Shown piece after piece: positions 8,975-22,187 of a stretch of 64,000 bases of DNA; within the stretch, counting starts at the first letter, position 1, and each line of letters opens with the position of its first letter. This DNA is from Phoronis australis. Its lineage: Eukaryota; Phoronida; Phoronidae. The notes beneath the pieces are model-generated. The model worked only from the letters and a program-made list of their open reading frames with translations. It had not been told where the DNA came from and made no database searches. Position numbers and translations under genes: made by a program. The stretch covers positions 1,290,319-1,354,318 of the forward strand of contig NMRA01000005.1 of assembly GCA_002633005.1 (NCBI GenBank). The letters run 5' to 3'.

Positions 8975-11900
8975 GTAAGCCTACGTGTCCTTAGGAAGTC
9001 GCTTCTTCGGCTACCTTGGGCTATTAGGACGATCAATTATTGTGAAATACACGTTTTGCGTAAATTTGCTCAAAGACATGCTAATTTGTAAGTTGCATGG
9101 ATGTCTGTTCTCCTATGTTCATGTAGGCCTAATTACTTAGGGGAAAGGCAAAATTCGTTGTCAGTGGAGAAGTCGCGAATGATCAAATAATCTATTAAAT
9201 TGTAATAAAACCTTCTACTATTCTGCTTCAGAACCATTTCATTCATTTTGTTCAGTGAATTAATCATTTCTTGAAATTTCTTCCTCGATGCGACAATAAT
9301 TATGTCAGTTGACATTCATCAATTTAGTAACCAATTCTAGGCAACTTTTTATTTGTAGCCAGCTTTGAAAAAAACATGAACCACAGGCACAGTGTGGGAG
9401 CTCAAATGAAATATTATCATCGACCGTATTGTGAAATGGTGATTAAAAAACATCGTTCCCTACATGTCCGCGAACGATTACTTATGACAAGTTAAGTTTT
9501 GATGGGTTTTACCCCAAGTTAAGCGCAAACACACTCACGCATATTTATTTCAGCACGTTCTCCCTGTGACTATATGGCTAATTTATGCGTCGTTTTCCTG
9601 AATGAGTGAGGGTCAAACTGGTGACGTATTCGTGGACACCTGCTGTGTTGGGCCGCGTTATTGGAGACGAGATTTAACGGAGAGTCCAAGAATGTCAGAT
9701 CTCATGTGACGCTTCCGCTGCAGTGGATCGTATTTCGGCCAAGGAATATCTTTAAACAAATATTATTCGTCATTATGTGTGCAGCGCAGAACACTAAACT
9801 AACATTACGCTAAATAATTGTGACCGGCTATTATTTTTCTTCAATCGCTATAGCTGGATTGTGTCGATTGACAAAGTAGATGAGCCGGTGTAACTGACAG
9901 CTCGGAAATTGTGCACATTTGATTTGACTGTTCAGCTGCAATGTCGAACTGAAACAATTAAAAACTGCAGACAGCTAATTTGCATGAATAATTCACTGCG
10001 AACTAATTTTAATTTAAAACGGCTTGAAAGTATTTCTAGGAAAATCTGCCACTGCGGGTTTAGTGGTAAAAAAGGCTGACTCAATCTTAAACCATCGTGG
10101 TTGCTATTGATTAATTCTAGAGTCTTTAATGACACTTGACAATCAGACCCCGTTTGATCAACTTGTCTCTGAGGAGTTTTCCAATCTCGATTGATTTTGT
10201 TACTCGTATAGACTTTCCATTCATTAATATTATTAGTTTCTAGTTGACATGGTGAAACCAGATCATTTAATAGTTCCTTAATATTATTTAGCCACCTCTT
10301 CAATTGAGGAGCATATATCGCGTAATTCTTGGTAAACTTGCTCACAAGCAGGTTTTTTCCTAAACGTAATATTGATCTTTTGCGGACATGACCTCTTTGG
10401 CTGAAATGACCTCTGAAATAAAACCATCATAAAATTTCAACAATTTTTTGTGAAGTGTCCATCATTTCTAAAATCTACGGTATTTGTCTATTTGCACCAG
10501 CCTCAAGCCTATTTACATTGACATGGTGTTCTGCAAATAGACCAACAGATTCTAGAATATGATATCATGAAGCAGTTTCAAGAAGTTTGGAGTGTCCAAT
10601 AAATAATGCATGTTTCTCGAATAAGCAGTACAGCAATGTTCCACTGTTTCGCCAAAAATAATTGCCAAAATGGTAATTTTCAATTTTTCATTGGCTGATA
10701 ATCTTTTTAGAAATAATGAAAATCTACTCACTGCAAACCGCGCTTGTAATAGATTAAAATGTTCTAAATCTTTAGTTTTGTGGAGAATTTAACAAAGCAG
10801 AATATCGCTTGTCGGTCGTATTGTGTGCAAAGTAAGTGTTTTCTGTAAACTCTGCTTTTCATTTCTAAGTCAGCATCAGGAATAGTTTTAGAGCCAAGTA
10901 CTTACGAGAGTTCACAATTGAACGGCCAGTGATTGTCACATACAATTGGTCCCGCATTCTGAGAACCACTTCATCTCTCTACTGAATAAATGGGCATCAA
11001 AACTGGTTCTCAATTTCCGGGACCCCTGTACATGACAACTGCTTGGTTGCCATTGAGCAGCTGTATTTTAATGGTTACGCATCTCAAAATGTGGTCTGTG
11101 TTTAGGCTGCTGTCCGTCATGTAGTATGAACACTCTGACACACAAGTGCCCTCAATCTTGCACACGCGGCCTGTGGTTGACCCCTCTACTTCCTGTGTTA
11201 TAACTCTCAAACCAGCATAGTTTGTGTACACTAACCAATTTGGATCAATACCACTTGTTTATCTTGCCAGCCAAGGTGTGTTTATGGACAGGACAATAAT
11301 CTGCTATCATTTGTAACTCAACATGTCAATTTCTAGCTCAGAGCAGAAAGAAGGATGAATGAAGTCTTGTCAAGGATGTGTTATTGACTATTGGGTTGTA
11401 AAATAGCTTCATATTGTGAGGAGACGAGGTGTCTGCCATCTTAACCACAGGCAACAATTGAAATAGTAGTTTTTGTTAGTCTACATCTGGTTATTTGTAT
11501 TCATTATTTCCCATCAAAACATTAAATAATTAACAGGAAACATCAGGATAATGTGTCTGTCTTGATATGTCTCATTTACGGAACACAGCTTAAATTTTTG
11601 TTTTGACTAAATTATGTTTCTCTCTTGCAGGAGGCTTTACCCTCTTCCAAGAAAAATACTCACAGCACTTATCTGCCTTCAACGACAACGAAGACACTTC
11701 TAAAGTGACTCTTGGTTTGCGTAGTCTTTCTTTATCCGATTCGGATCCAGAACACTCGGATTATAACATCTCGGACTCGGATTCACCCAATCAGGATTTC
11801 CTGCCATTAGAAGTGTGCACAAATCTGTACCTAGGAAATGCCAAAAATGCGTCTGACTTGGACGCCTTGCGCATGTGTGGGATAAAGTACATACTGAACG

Positions 11901-14900
11901 TTACGCCAAATCTTCCGAACAAATTCGAGAACCTCAGTGACATTAAATACAAACAGATTCCAATCAATGACCATTGGTCACAGAACTTGTCCGTGTATTT
12001 CCCAGAAGCCATTGCATTTATTAGTAAGTATCATTAATTTGTATGCCTTTAATTGTTGATTTGTTGATAAGGGAATATTGGCCAAAGTCAAAGACCAAGT
12101 CATGTTTTAGACAAGTGCCTTAAACCTAACAACATGCCACAACTTGTCAAATTTGGCCTGCTGGCTGAGTACGGTAATCTCTTCGATAATCTCTTTGATT
12201 TCACACAAAATTGCAAAATGGTAATGTTCCATTTTCCTTGCAAAAAATAATCTAAATTTTACCAGTGTTTAGTTTTATGATCGTTGTTCAGTACCAAGTA
12301 GACTAATGATAAAGTTAATTTTTTCTCAATGTTTGTTGTTGTTCTCAAATTTTTCTGAATAAAATTGCACTTTTGCGCTAAAGTAATGAGGGTCAAGTGC
12401 ACTTACAGCGTTTTTAAGTTTTTGTCAAAAACAGGCTCTTATCTTGGAAACTCAGTCTGAAGAATCGATTATGGCATCCCTACCCTTTGCAGTTGTCATT
12501 AGTGACGCAAGAATCAACACTGTTGTCTAGAAACAGATTGTCTTTTTTCTTTAAATTTTTGGTGGACTTCCCTTGGTCTGAATGTTTTTTTTCTCTTCCC
12601 CTGTGATAATTCCTGGCATATCTGGTTTGCCGCACATTTCCTGTAGATCTTAGCCATAGTGGTCCTCAGTCAGTCGGCACATGTTTTGTAAATCAAAAAC
12701 AGTTGTGTTCAGTTTCTAATTACACCATGGTCATGACTTAACTCCATGCTCCAAGCGTTCTCCATACTATTGGCTGAGCTGGAGTGTGCCAATGATATTT
12801 TGAATAAGCCTTTTCCAGTGGAGACCATGACTGCATTTCGATTGGCCTAATCCTGGTCGCTTATTGGTTCCTTGAAGCAGCGACAAACTCTCCTGATTTA
12901 GACCACCTAGGGTTATGAAATCAACACAAAATGTTCCCCAATGAAATTGGTGGTGATTTCTGGGCTTCCAAAGAACTGGTGGTTCACTTTTGCTTAAGAC
13001 CAGTTTCCACAAGTTGGCTTGGCACGCCAAGTAGGGTCTAGGACTGTCATTCGTTCCTACTGACCGACACTCCCCAAAACATCCACTCAGTCCACATTTG
13101 TATTAGGTGTGTAGGTGACCTGTTACTTGATCTGACTGGCGTTACATCATTCTGTAGTCCAGAACATGAGTCTCACATGCCCTTGACTTCCTGTTCCATC
13201 ATATGTTGACGAATGAGGAAATATGCCTGTGACGCAAATTGTTAGGAACACCTTGAAACAACCAAATTTTATCTTTTCAAATAAAAAACGAACTCTTTAT
13301 TCAAAGCAAAATAAGAATTAACAATCCTCACTTCATCAAAAGCTGCAATTCCGTGACAGGTTATTAATGAAAGTTTTGTTCTTGGTTTTAACAGGCTAGA
13401 ACTAGTGGTTCCTTAATTCTGAATATCTCAAAAAGTGCGCCTATGATGATGGAAATTTCCACATGTCATAACCAGTCTGCCAAATGACCAAATGAAAATA
13501 GACAATACTTATTGCCTCTCATTTTTCGCAACACAAAATGTCATTATAGTGTAAAACTGTTCTTAGATGTTTATTTAATATCATGATGAATGAACCTTAA
13601 CATTAGTTGTCTGTTCAAACGGAAGTTTCAATGCTTTAATCGACTCTCGATGAACAGTCAGTCTCCTTTTCGGCCTCAGTAGACCGATATTCTTGGCTCT
13701 GGTCCAATTACAGTGGTTTATATATTACCTATGATCCCTGAAATGTCACGCTTGCTTTACTGCATTCTGTTAAAGCTGGCCAGGAAGCCTGCCTTGACCT
13801 ACTAGCTTGGCTGTTCAGTTTGTTCAGTTGCCCATCTATTCATATGCCAACCTGTATTCATAGTGTGGAGACTGAGGCTCTTTAGTGACTGCCAATGACA
13901 TTGTGTGTATTAAGTTCAGTGCTATTTTTCATGTTTAATCGTTTGTGTTCAAATTATGATTGACTGGTTGCTGCGTCTAGAAAAACATGATGGCGCAGCA
14001 TTTAATTCACAATTTGTGTTTAATCTTTTTTCTTATACAAACACTCTGGTAACTATCGTTGGGTATTTGGTTGGCAAGGGACATAGTGAGGTTAGTGTGC
14101 AATCTATAGAAGTCGAGTACAGTCACTGTGAGCGAAGTTGTGAAATCCTCTCTTAAGATTCAGAAATACAGATTCCAACTTTTGTTTTTCTAGAGTTCTC
14201 CAAATCAGTTGGCTTTCCTGAACATTCTAAGAACTGGCACATAATGTTGACTGTGAAACCTCCTCCCCCACTTTCCTCCAAGATCCAAACATCCTGGAGG
14301 TGTGGCCAGTGAATGGTAAACAAGACAGTTCCATTCTTGGCCAAATCAATAGATGTGTAGAGCACTGTGTAGTGGGTTGCATAAGAACTTAATCTGTGTT
14401 TTTCATGGCTGGCAAACCATTCACAAACCATCTTAAGCGGTTATGTAATAAGCAGGGACTATTTCCTGCTATAAATCAAGTATTTACCCCTGTGCTTTGG
14501 GAGAAATGGGAGGCTCCTAAGAGGGATGTAGAAATGGCCTCTGGGGTATTTAAACATAGTTTTGGTTGTTTTGAAAGTGTTCCAGTTCGTGACATTTTTG
14601 CCATTGTTAACAATGTCGATAAAGATAACTTGGAACTTTCGAAGTTTACAGATTAATTCATTTTTAGGTTAAACTACATAGTCTCAATTCTCAGGATGAA
14701 CACGAACATTCTTTTTCTTGGCTTCATAACAATATCTTACTCGCCTGTTTTATTTTTTCACCAAGTGTTTTGTTATTCAAGAATTGTGAGCTAAAATAAC
14801 ACTATATTCCATTTCCACCCTTCTAGGTTGGCTAATCAAAATTTGGTTCATTTTCAATCAGTCTCACTTCCCTTCAGGCTACAGGGAAACTGGCCTAATG

Positions 14901-17644
14901 CCAAGACCTCTCTTCTAACTGCAAGGTTTTTCTTCAAAGCCAATAGACCAACCTCTTGTTTTACTTCAGTGAAACTCTTGTTACTCCACTCTATGAATCA
15001 CACCCCCAGGGTGATGGTCACATGTCTTGAGCTATGATGTGCCCTGACAATGCCAACCCTATTTAATTTGACACGTTTGGTTTGTTATTTCATGCAGTAG
15101 GAATAAGAGTTAGTGTTTTCTTTGGACTCAGAACTTGGTATTCATTGGGCTGATTTCAGTCTGTGGCAATTTAGTGTGCCCTGTGTGAGTTCTGTCATAA
15201 CTGATGTCTTCTAGCTTCTGTTGTACTTTCGAACATAAAAACCATGACCTTTGTTACTTTTTCCATTTATGAGTGACTTATAAGAAATGACTGTCACAAC
15301 AAGCTTTATTTTTCTCTTTTACTGTGAATCATCAATCAAAATTTTCATTTTGGCCTTAATATGTCTCAGATCGTCTTGTGCTGTATTGCTGGATATGAAA
15401 TGCTTCCATGATAATGCTAAGTTGTGAACAAAGAAATAACAAAATGTTGCGCAATACAGAAATTCAACTGTTAAGGAAGGGTTTCTGTGCTGGAGTAATT
15501 TATCAGGAAATATTTTATCAAGATCTACCACGTTTGTCATTTCATAGGATACAAAGTTTTGATATGAAAAATTTCAAGACATGAAAAATTAATCTCATAT
15601 TTTAGTTGGGTTGTGTGAACAAACCACCTCAACACAGGAAATTTGGAATAATTTGTTTCAATAATTATATTTTGTCATTAGCTGCTAAGTCATTTGCTAA
15701 GATGTGGGCGCAGATAAGGTCAAAAATAGCGTAATTGGTTTGTCTGTTAGTTTTTTTTTCTGAAAATTGATGTGATGCACTGCGTTTTTTGGTTGTTCAT
15801 ATTTTCAAAAAGAAAGGCATTAGATGTCTGGTGAATTGCATCACAGACCATTCTTTATTTCTATCACTGTGTTTCCTGATACAGGTCTGCTGAAATGGGC
15901 CAGCATTGTTCCTTTTACCCAGCACCACCTGATGCCAGCTTCCAGGCACAAGTTCGAAAATGCGGCCAGGCACAGACAAAAACCAATTATTTTCTGACCT
16001 AACTTCAACTCTTTTCAATGTCAAGTGTGCTTGTCATGTGATCAGGCTATGATTCTGAGCTGCAGCGTCCAAGGCTTGTTATCAGTGATAAGTCTGACCT
16101 GGAAATAATTTTGGGGCATTAGCCATCAGTTGCTGCCATAAAAATTCCTGAAGCTAGAATGCTTTCTTCAGTTGGGGCACTTTCACTTAGATAAAACACA
16201 CAATAAAAGCTTGCTAATTTGCCACTTCATTCGCACAAAAATTATTGCCGAAACGGTTGTTTTCCATTTTTCAATAGTGGATTACCTTGCTTCAAACGAT
16301 GAAAACTTTACCAAATGTTATTTTCATGATATCTACGCATAACAAACTATGCTGGTTATAGTCTAAATTGTTCTTAATCTTAATGTTCGTGGAGAAATTT
16401 GACAAAATAAGATTTTGCTTATCGGTCATATTTTGTGATACACGAGTGATTACCACATCTCCATAGTCCATAATTTTGGGGAATAATGAAGCCAGCTAAT
16501 AACTCGACCGTTGTCTGTTTGAATTATAGTCGAGAAACAGTGCTTGGGGGGAAAGACTACTAGATTCACTCTGAAACCAGTAGAAATAAAAGAGCTTTTT
16601 TGCCCACAAAAGTTACCTTTACCATTTTGTTAGTTTGGTTATAGCAGTGCAAAATCCCTATCACGTGTAGGTAGTGTTTGGTCAGGAGCGACAAAGATTG
16701 AACATTGAAACTAAAAATTCCGCAAGATTGACAGGATGTAAGCTTTAGTGTGAATGATTGCTTAGTATATCTTGTTACTTAGTTGTCATGGCAACACTTG
16801 TCTCCTTAGACCGGATTTCCTGTGCTTACCCTGTTACTTGATAGTGGTAATCTGGCATTCCTGTTTACTGGCCTCTGATTGCTTGCCTCTCTTGGCAAAA
16901 AAGCTTGATTGAAAATCTTGCAGGAGACTAATTAGTTCTTACTTGAACTGGCTTGTGGAGTTCTTTTTCCATTAAACAAGAGTCCATACTTCCGGACAAA
17001 CAATTAATAACACAATCTAATTTTCTCATTTCCTTACTTTTCTTTCAATTGATGTTTTCCACGAAAGTTCACTAGTATTAGTAATCTCTTACTTAGGAAA
17101 TACCTGTTGGAAAAAATTCCAGTTATGAAGTTTCAAGCGTTAACCACACAACTCTCTGTTTTGTCAAAAAGGACAATCTGACGTAGCAACCTCCTTCTGT
17201 GAGAATAGTTTGAAACTGCATTGTTGTTGCAATTTATGAAGAAATGTTTTTTATTGACACATATTGTGTCATTTTACTAAGCTTCAATGGTGTTTATTTA
17301 GTGTTTAACCAACTTTTCTTTACCTTCCAGATGAAGCACGTCATCAGAATGTTGGTGTACTGGTGCACTGCCTGGCAGGTATAAGCCGTTCAGTCACAGT
17401 GACCGTTGCATACCTTATGCAGGAAATGGAAATGACTTTGAACGATGCGTACGATTTTCTTAAGAAGAGGAAGCCAAACATTTCGCCCAACTTCAACTTT
17501 ATGGGGCAGCTGTTGGACTTTGAGCGAACACTGACCAGTCCCAAGACTTGCAAATGCAGCAAAGGCGTCCCATGTTGCCATGACAATATAGAAACATATT
17601 TCAACACACCATCCCTACCGGAGCTTGAGGTAAAAGCCACATGA
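8593..17644 (+). CDS. DUSP6/7: Dual-specificity MAP kinase phosphatase, DUSP6/7/9 subgroup
   Basis: Exons 8593-8974, 11631-12023 and 17331-17644 join in frame to 362 residues (human DUSP6 is 381). The order is a rhodanese-like (CH2) MAPK-binding domain at about 15-130, a Ser/Asp-rich linker at 145-182, and a dual-specificity phosphatase domain at about 185-330. The kinase-interaction motif [11 protein letters not shown] carries Arg60-Arg61. The catalytic loop HCLAGISRS has Cys272 and Arg278, and PINDHW supplies the likely general acid Asp241. This subgroup (MKP-3, MKP-X, MKP-4) is cytosolic and dephosphorylates the Thr and Tyr of the ERK activation loop, giving negative feedback in FGF/RTK signalling. 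All catalytic residues are intact, so the enzyme should be active. The start ATG at 8593 has G at -3; an in-frame ATG at 8617 is an alternative. It is probably the single pre-duplication orthologue of vertebrate DUSP6, 7 and 9. Confidence 0.96.
8975..11630 (+). other. DUSP intron 1
   Basis: Runs from gtaagc to ctctcttgcag. It carries one family C interspersed element (10650-10828). Otherwise no gene, RNA or array is visible. Confidence 0.9.
10650..10828 (+). repeat. Family C interspersed element (C1 form)
   Basis: Begins CGCCAAAAATAATTGCCAAAA and ends TCGCTTGTCGGTCGTATTGTG, matching the C1 layout seen at 16231, 35191 and 49891. No ORF. Confidence 0.7.
11631..12023 (+). CDS. DUSP6/7: DUSP exon 2: linker and first half of phosphatase domain
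   Basis: Reads [11 protein letters not shown], then an acidic Ser/Asp linker ([19 protein letters not shown]), then the DSP core ([32 protein letters not shown]) and the general-acid loop PINDHW with Asp241, ending PEAIAFI. The linker pattern (LGLRS then SDSD) is shared with vertebrate DUSP6/7. Donor is ATTA|gtaagt. Confidence 0.95.
12024..17330 (+). other. DUSP intron 2
   Basis: A 5.3-kb intron from gtaagt to taccttccag, separating the general-acid loop from the catalytic Cys exon. It holds a family C copy (16231-16438) and a decayed piece of one near 12201-12380. No nested gene is supported. Confidence 0.9.
16231..16438 (+). repeat. Family C interspersed element (C1 form)
   Basis: Begins TCGCACAAAAATTATTGCCG and ends with a GACAAAATAAGATTTTGC block followed by TTATCGGTCATATTTTGTG, about 208 bases, colinear with the copy at 10650. 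Confidence 0.72.
17331..17644 (+). CDS. DUSP6/7: DUSP exon 3: catalytic loop and C-terminus
   Basis: Opens with [20 protein letters not shown], carrying Cys272 and Arg278. It continues through [11 protein letters not shown] and [20 protein letters not shown], both highly conserved in this subgroup. The tail ([15 protein letters not shown], then [10 protein letters not shown]) is divergent and Cys-rich. TGA at 17642-17644. Confidence 0.96.
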
Positions 17645-17735
17645 AGCACTTTAACTGTTTTCGGGGGATGTGATCGAGTTGCTTTTGTGGTTCTGTCTCC
17701 TTGAACTTGAACACGCAAATTGTTGAAATTAACGA

Positions 17736-17741
17736 AATAAA
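17736..17741 (+). terminator. Candidate proximal poly(A) signal of DUSP
   Basis: AATAAA 92 bases after the stop codon. Further AATAAA hexamers near 19390-19435 could serve a longer 3' UTR, which is common for DUSP6-type genes. Confidence 0.5.
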
Positions 17742-20700
17742 GATATGTAAGAAGTAATGACATTAACAAGAGATCTTCAAATAACACAGAAGTCCTGACG
17801 TTTTTGCTGTCCTCAAAAACTATTTTGTTTCTTCCAACATCTGAGAGGTTCTAGGATGTGTCAGAATGGTAACATGTCTACTGTGCTTGAATTTTTCTTG
17901 TTGTGTTTGAAATGTTGTTTAAAAATTCATTTTTGTTCACTTTCAAAGAAATAAGGGTCCACAAAAACTCGAGAATTCAAAGTCTTTCCAGTTGTTTGTC
18001 TTTTGCTTTTGTACAAAGAACGAGTTGGAAAATTTCTGCAACTCATGCCGTGGCTGTGCCATCGGAACCAACATTTAACACATATTCCTTGTTCAACGGA
18101 TATTAGGCCCCGGCATCAGCATTACTGTATGTCGATATAGTTGGAAACGCCTTACAAGACTAGATCACTGATTAGTTTTCCACATGGTGTTACCTGTGGT
18201 CAGAGCCATAGGTGTGTCTACTCCTGTGGCACGCATACAGGAAATGGCCGTATTGCCGAAATGATTGAGGATTTGCCATTCTTATGTTACTAAAGGCTTT
18301 GACCACACCGAATCAGCTCAGGGTTAATAGATTGCCATTTTACGGCAAACACTGTAACAAATTAAGGTAACTTGTTAGTTTTCATTGCAATTAAAAATCT
18401 ATTTTTATAGAAAAGTTCAGGTCTTGGCAAGCATCCAACCTATTCTTATAAAACACGTATGTGAGATACATGTTTTCGAATTGGACTGGGCAAAATGTTT
18501 CAACGCAGATTTTTCCAGTGCCCTCAAATGTCAGCCAAAGTGAGTGTATGTGAAAGTTATGATTGTTTATGAATTTTAATCATTTGTACATACTCATTCT
18601 GTTTATTGTGGACAGTTTGTCCATGTGTTCGTCTTAGGGACTGTGCTGTTTCTAACCAGATAATTTAGTAGGCTTTTTAGTAGACAATGTTCTTCTATTA
18701 GGAGATTTGCTGTGTAAGGGAATATCTAAACTTCACCAGAAATTAAGACGGGTTCGACAAATCTCATTGTCTCTAATGGGAAGACTTGTGTTGAGCTAAT
18801 TTTTATCACGTGCAGTATCTATAGCATTTGTTAACCATTTCTGTATTAAAACATTCACGCTCGAGACTCTGACAAATATATGCTGGTCACTGTTTGTAAA
18901 ATCATCATTCATTATGCGTTTAATTACTCAGAATTGACGACATCAAATTATTTGAAGTAGGTAATTGTGACTTAATTGTGGAGATTTCTGATTTTGGCTT
19001 TGGCTAAGTTCAACAAGCAATGGTATTCGTTTACACCATTACTCCAGCTATATGACTACATGCTGCCAAAAAGATTTGTAAATAATTCTAACAGTGCTTG
19101 GGTCCTGTAGATCTTTGCTGGAGTTGTGATGGATGTTCATGTCATGCCCAACATAATGATATATGTGTTCTATGGAGACTTAGTAAGTAAAGGAGGTCTA
19201 GCTAAATGAGATTAGCTCCACCATGTTTAATAATCGTCCCCCTTGGGCAAATTTGTTACCTCAGTGATATACCTTGTTTTACCCTAGGCTATGATTCATT
19301 TTCTCACCATGGTAACTGTAACTATGGTGCTGAGGTCAGGAATCAAAGCTTAGAGAAAAGCGGTTGTTGATTTATTATATTTGTATAACATTAGAGAAAT
19401 AATAAAAGTATATTTTACATGATTTATTGATTTCTCTCAATAAAAATAACTCTTGTTATTCATGTATTCACTGACGAAACGAAAATGAGGCACACAAGAG
19501 TAGTTGACATGACCGAGTCGTCAGACAAGGTAGACGGTTATCAGCATTGAAAGTGACGAATAATCTTGTGTTGGCAATCTTATCTTTCATCTCTTCTCGC
19601 CTGAAAAGAAAAAAAGGGCATACAACATGTCAGGAAGAGTGTTGGTCCAGGCAGGCCCACTCTAATGCTTTAACCACTGGCGACGAATGATCATGAAAAT
19701 TCCTTGATATCCTTCAGCTTCAGCCTAGTTCTTTTAAGTGTATAATTCACTGAGAATCTTGTATTGAAAATTTTCATTTCATTTAAAAGACATAGTTGTT
19801 GGTAGCGCAACTAATTTTTGCTTTCATCATAAAGCTTCTTATAGAAGCCGGGTGATTGTTAATTTCACTTATGCTTCATAGACATGGCCTCAATCTTGAG
19901 ACTGCGGTTTTTCAGAGGCCTTCGTTAATTACTTAGACCAAAACAATGATGACAAACAGGCCAGACATTTATTAATGTCAGGGAACCTTTTGCAACCCCA
20001 GCTTCTATTGGAAAACTGGTTTTCATTAGCCGTTTTGTGGTTCTTCAAACACCCCACTTTTCGATCTCCTCTGTAAATTTGTTTTAACCAACACTACGTA
20101 ACTAATATATTATTAACTTTCGCCAGTTTACAAAAGTCATTGAATGAGACCTCAAAATACCCAAGGCTTGACTTACATAGTACTGGCTGCCTGCGTCGAC
20201 AGGATACATTTGTTACGCTATTCATATATGAATCTTTCTGCATAGTATTTGAATGTTCTGTTCAACTGAAGCCATTTTTGTGGAAACCTTCAGTGGAACA
20301 AAAAGCTAAATCACATACAATCGTCGGATTACCTGCAGGCCTACAGGAAGAGGAGGTAGTCATTACATTGCTGTACTTAGCCTTGTTTACACATTCCGTG
20401 TGAATATTAATGAGTTCTTTTTAAGAACGGTCTATTTTTATGAGAAGTATAGTATAATTGTCATTTTTTATATTTTTTATATCTACACAGTACAAGCCAA
20501 GCTTAGAACAGGCAAAATTTCCCCAATATTTTTTATATTGTGGAATTTGACAAAACAAAATTTCTCTTGTCTGCCATATTTCATGCTAAGTAGGCCACCA
20601 TATCACGGATGGACACAGTGTTAGAGTATAGAGATCAGTAACCCAAGAAGTCAAAATTTACTACAATGTGAACATGAAACCAAGACTCTTCATTCCTACA

Positions 20701-21318
20701 TCTAAACAACCAATGCTCTAGGCAATTCGGTTTCCAGATTTGTACATAAAAATGTGTCGTTAATCACGTTAGCAGATGCAACACTATAAACCACGTGCTG
20801 GCAGCATGTCTTTTGTGCGTGGCTGGCTTAACTTGAACTATCTCAATGAATGTTTGCACAGCAAATATTGACAATGTGAATGACCTGATAACTAGAGCAA
20901 AAAGCATGGTGAATTCTCATATTTACCGTCAATAACGGAACACTGAACAAGACTGACTCTCGATTAATTAGTCCAGAGAAAATGGATTTACAGTGTTCCT
21001 TTGATATCTCGAGCATGACGGCCATTCACCACAGGATTCTGTAATACCCCGCTTCTTAACTACAAAACAAAATAACTGGCTTCTTAACTACAAAACATAA
21101 TAACTGGATTTCAAAACGATCGGAGATACCAGTTTACAATAAAATTGTTCTCAACCAATCGTGCGAGACTGAAAACAAAATATATTTTCCAGTTAGGGAG
21201 GCACAAAATAGTCTGGTTAACCTTAAACAAAACTGGACAATCCCATTATGAATAAGGGTAAAATTGTTAACAAACTCCAGTGCTTCTAACTGAATGCCCA
21301 GTTGTCCTTGGCTGGTGA
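17742..21318. other. Possible extended 3' UTR, then intergenic
   Basis: No coding region supported. At about 19389-19441 an imperfect inverted pair (GAGAAATAATAAA and TTTATTGATTTCTC) places poly(A)-like hexamers on both strands. A decayed family C 3' end lies near 20545-20590. Confidence 0.5.
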
Positions 21319-21774
21319 CTCGCTGGTTTCTTGCGTGTTCGCTAGGGAAAAGGAGACACGCAGATATCTGGCAGATATCGTTTTATTTACCTCAGGGAAA
21401 TCTGTTTACACTGGCAATTCTGATTGGCTGGTCAAATGATCAACAGGTGGCACTGTATACATAAACAAACTGGCATGACTGATGGAGGAAGTGTAAATAT
21501 GGATATAGTTTGTGGTCTGTTGCAGACAAATCGGTGCTTAATTGGGACATGTTCAAGAAATGTTAATCGGAAAGTTGTGATTGTGCCTTTTCAGTGTAAA
21601 ACTTTCCATTGTTGTTGACAAGGATAAAAATCGTTCACAGTCCGCCACTTTCTTTATTTGTCGTAAAGGTAACCAATGACTGTCGAGGTTACATCAACCA
21701 GTGATAAAGCACGTGCTGCTGAATGATACCCGTGTTTCCCCTTCCCTCTAGTGGACAATCAGGGAACCAGAGAG
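21319..21774 (+). mobile_element. Family E, Mutator-like MITE (older copy)
   Basis: Ends CTCGCTGGTTTC and GGGAACCAGAGAG form an inverted repeat. The 10 bases outside each end agree at 7 of 10 (TGGCTGGTGA and AGGTTGGTGG). The interior aligns with the copy at 44336 (shared CAAACTGGCATGACTGATGG, ACAAATCGGTGCTTAA, AACCAATGACTG). No ORF. Confidence 0.72.
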
Positions 21775-21795
21775 AGGTTGGTGGTAACTGTCGTA

Positions 21796-22187
21796 AGTGC
21801 TGTCCACAAACAAGCTTACCCTAGAATAAGTTACTTCTGGAACTAACGAGTTGTCGCTAGGTTTGAGGGCTGTGTAGACGCTGTTGAAACTAGTACAACT
21901 TACCCCACTTGTGACAACTTACACTGCACATTATCGAGGTGGGGTAACTTGCGCCACTTGTAATCGCTGTGTGGCCGCAAAACTGGGGTAGGGCGGAAGT
22001 AATTATCAGCTGCAGGTTTTCTTTTGCGTGCCATACTCACATTAGTCGTTCAATGCCACACACAGAGCAACGACTTCCGTCTTACCTTAGTTACTGTATA
22101 TGTGTGTGTGGACGCGCCTCCACTCAGAAGTGAGGTAACTTGTGCTAGTGCAAGTTGTTCTAGGGTAGGCTTTGTGTGGACGGCCCT
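21796..22187 (+). mobile_element. Family D MITE
   Basis: Left end AGTGCTGTCCACA and right end, complemented, AGGGCCGTCCACA. Inside both ends follow similar blocks (TTACCCTAGAATAAGTTAC and CTACCCTAGAACAACTTGC). A partial relative lies at 43430-43567 in the opposite orientation. 392 bases, no transposase; target duplication unclear. Confidence 0.7.

Noticed and set aside
17344-17787. 147-residue ORF antisense to DUSP exon 3
   Set aside because: It is a shadow of the conserved catalytic exon on the other strand.
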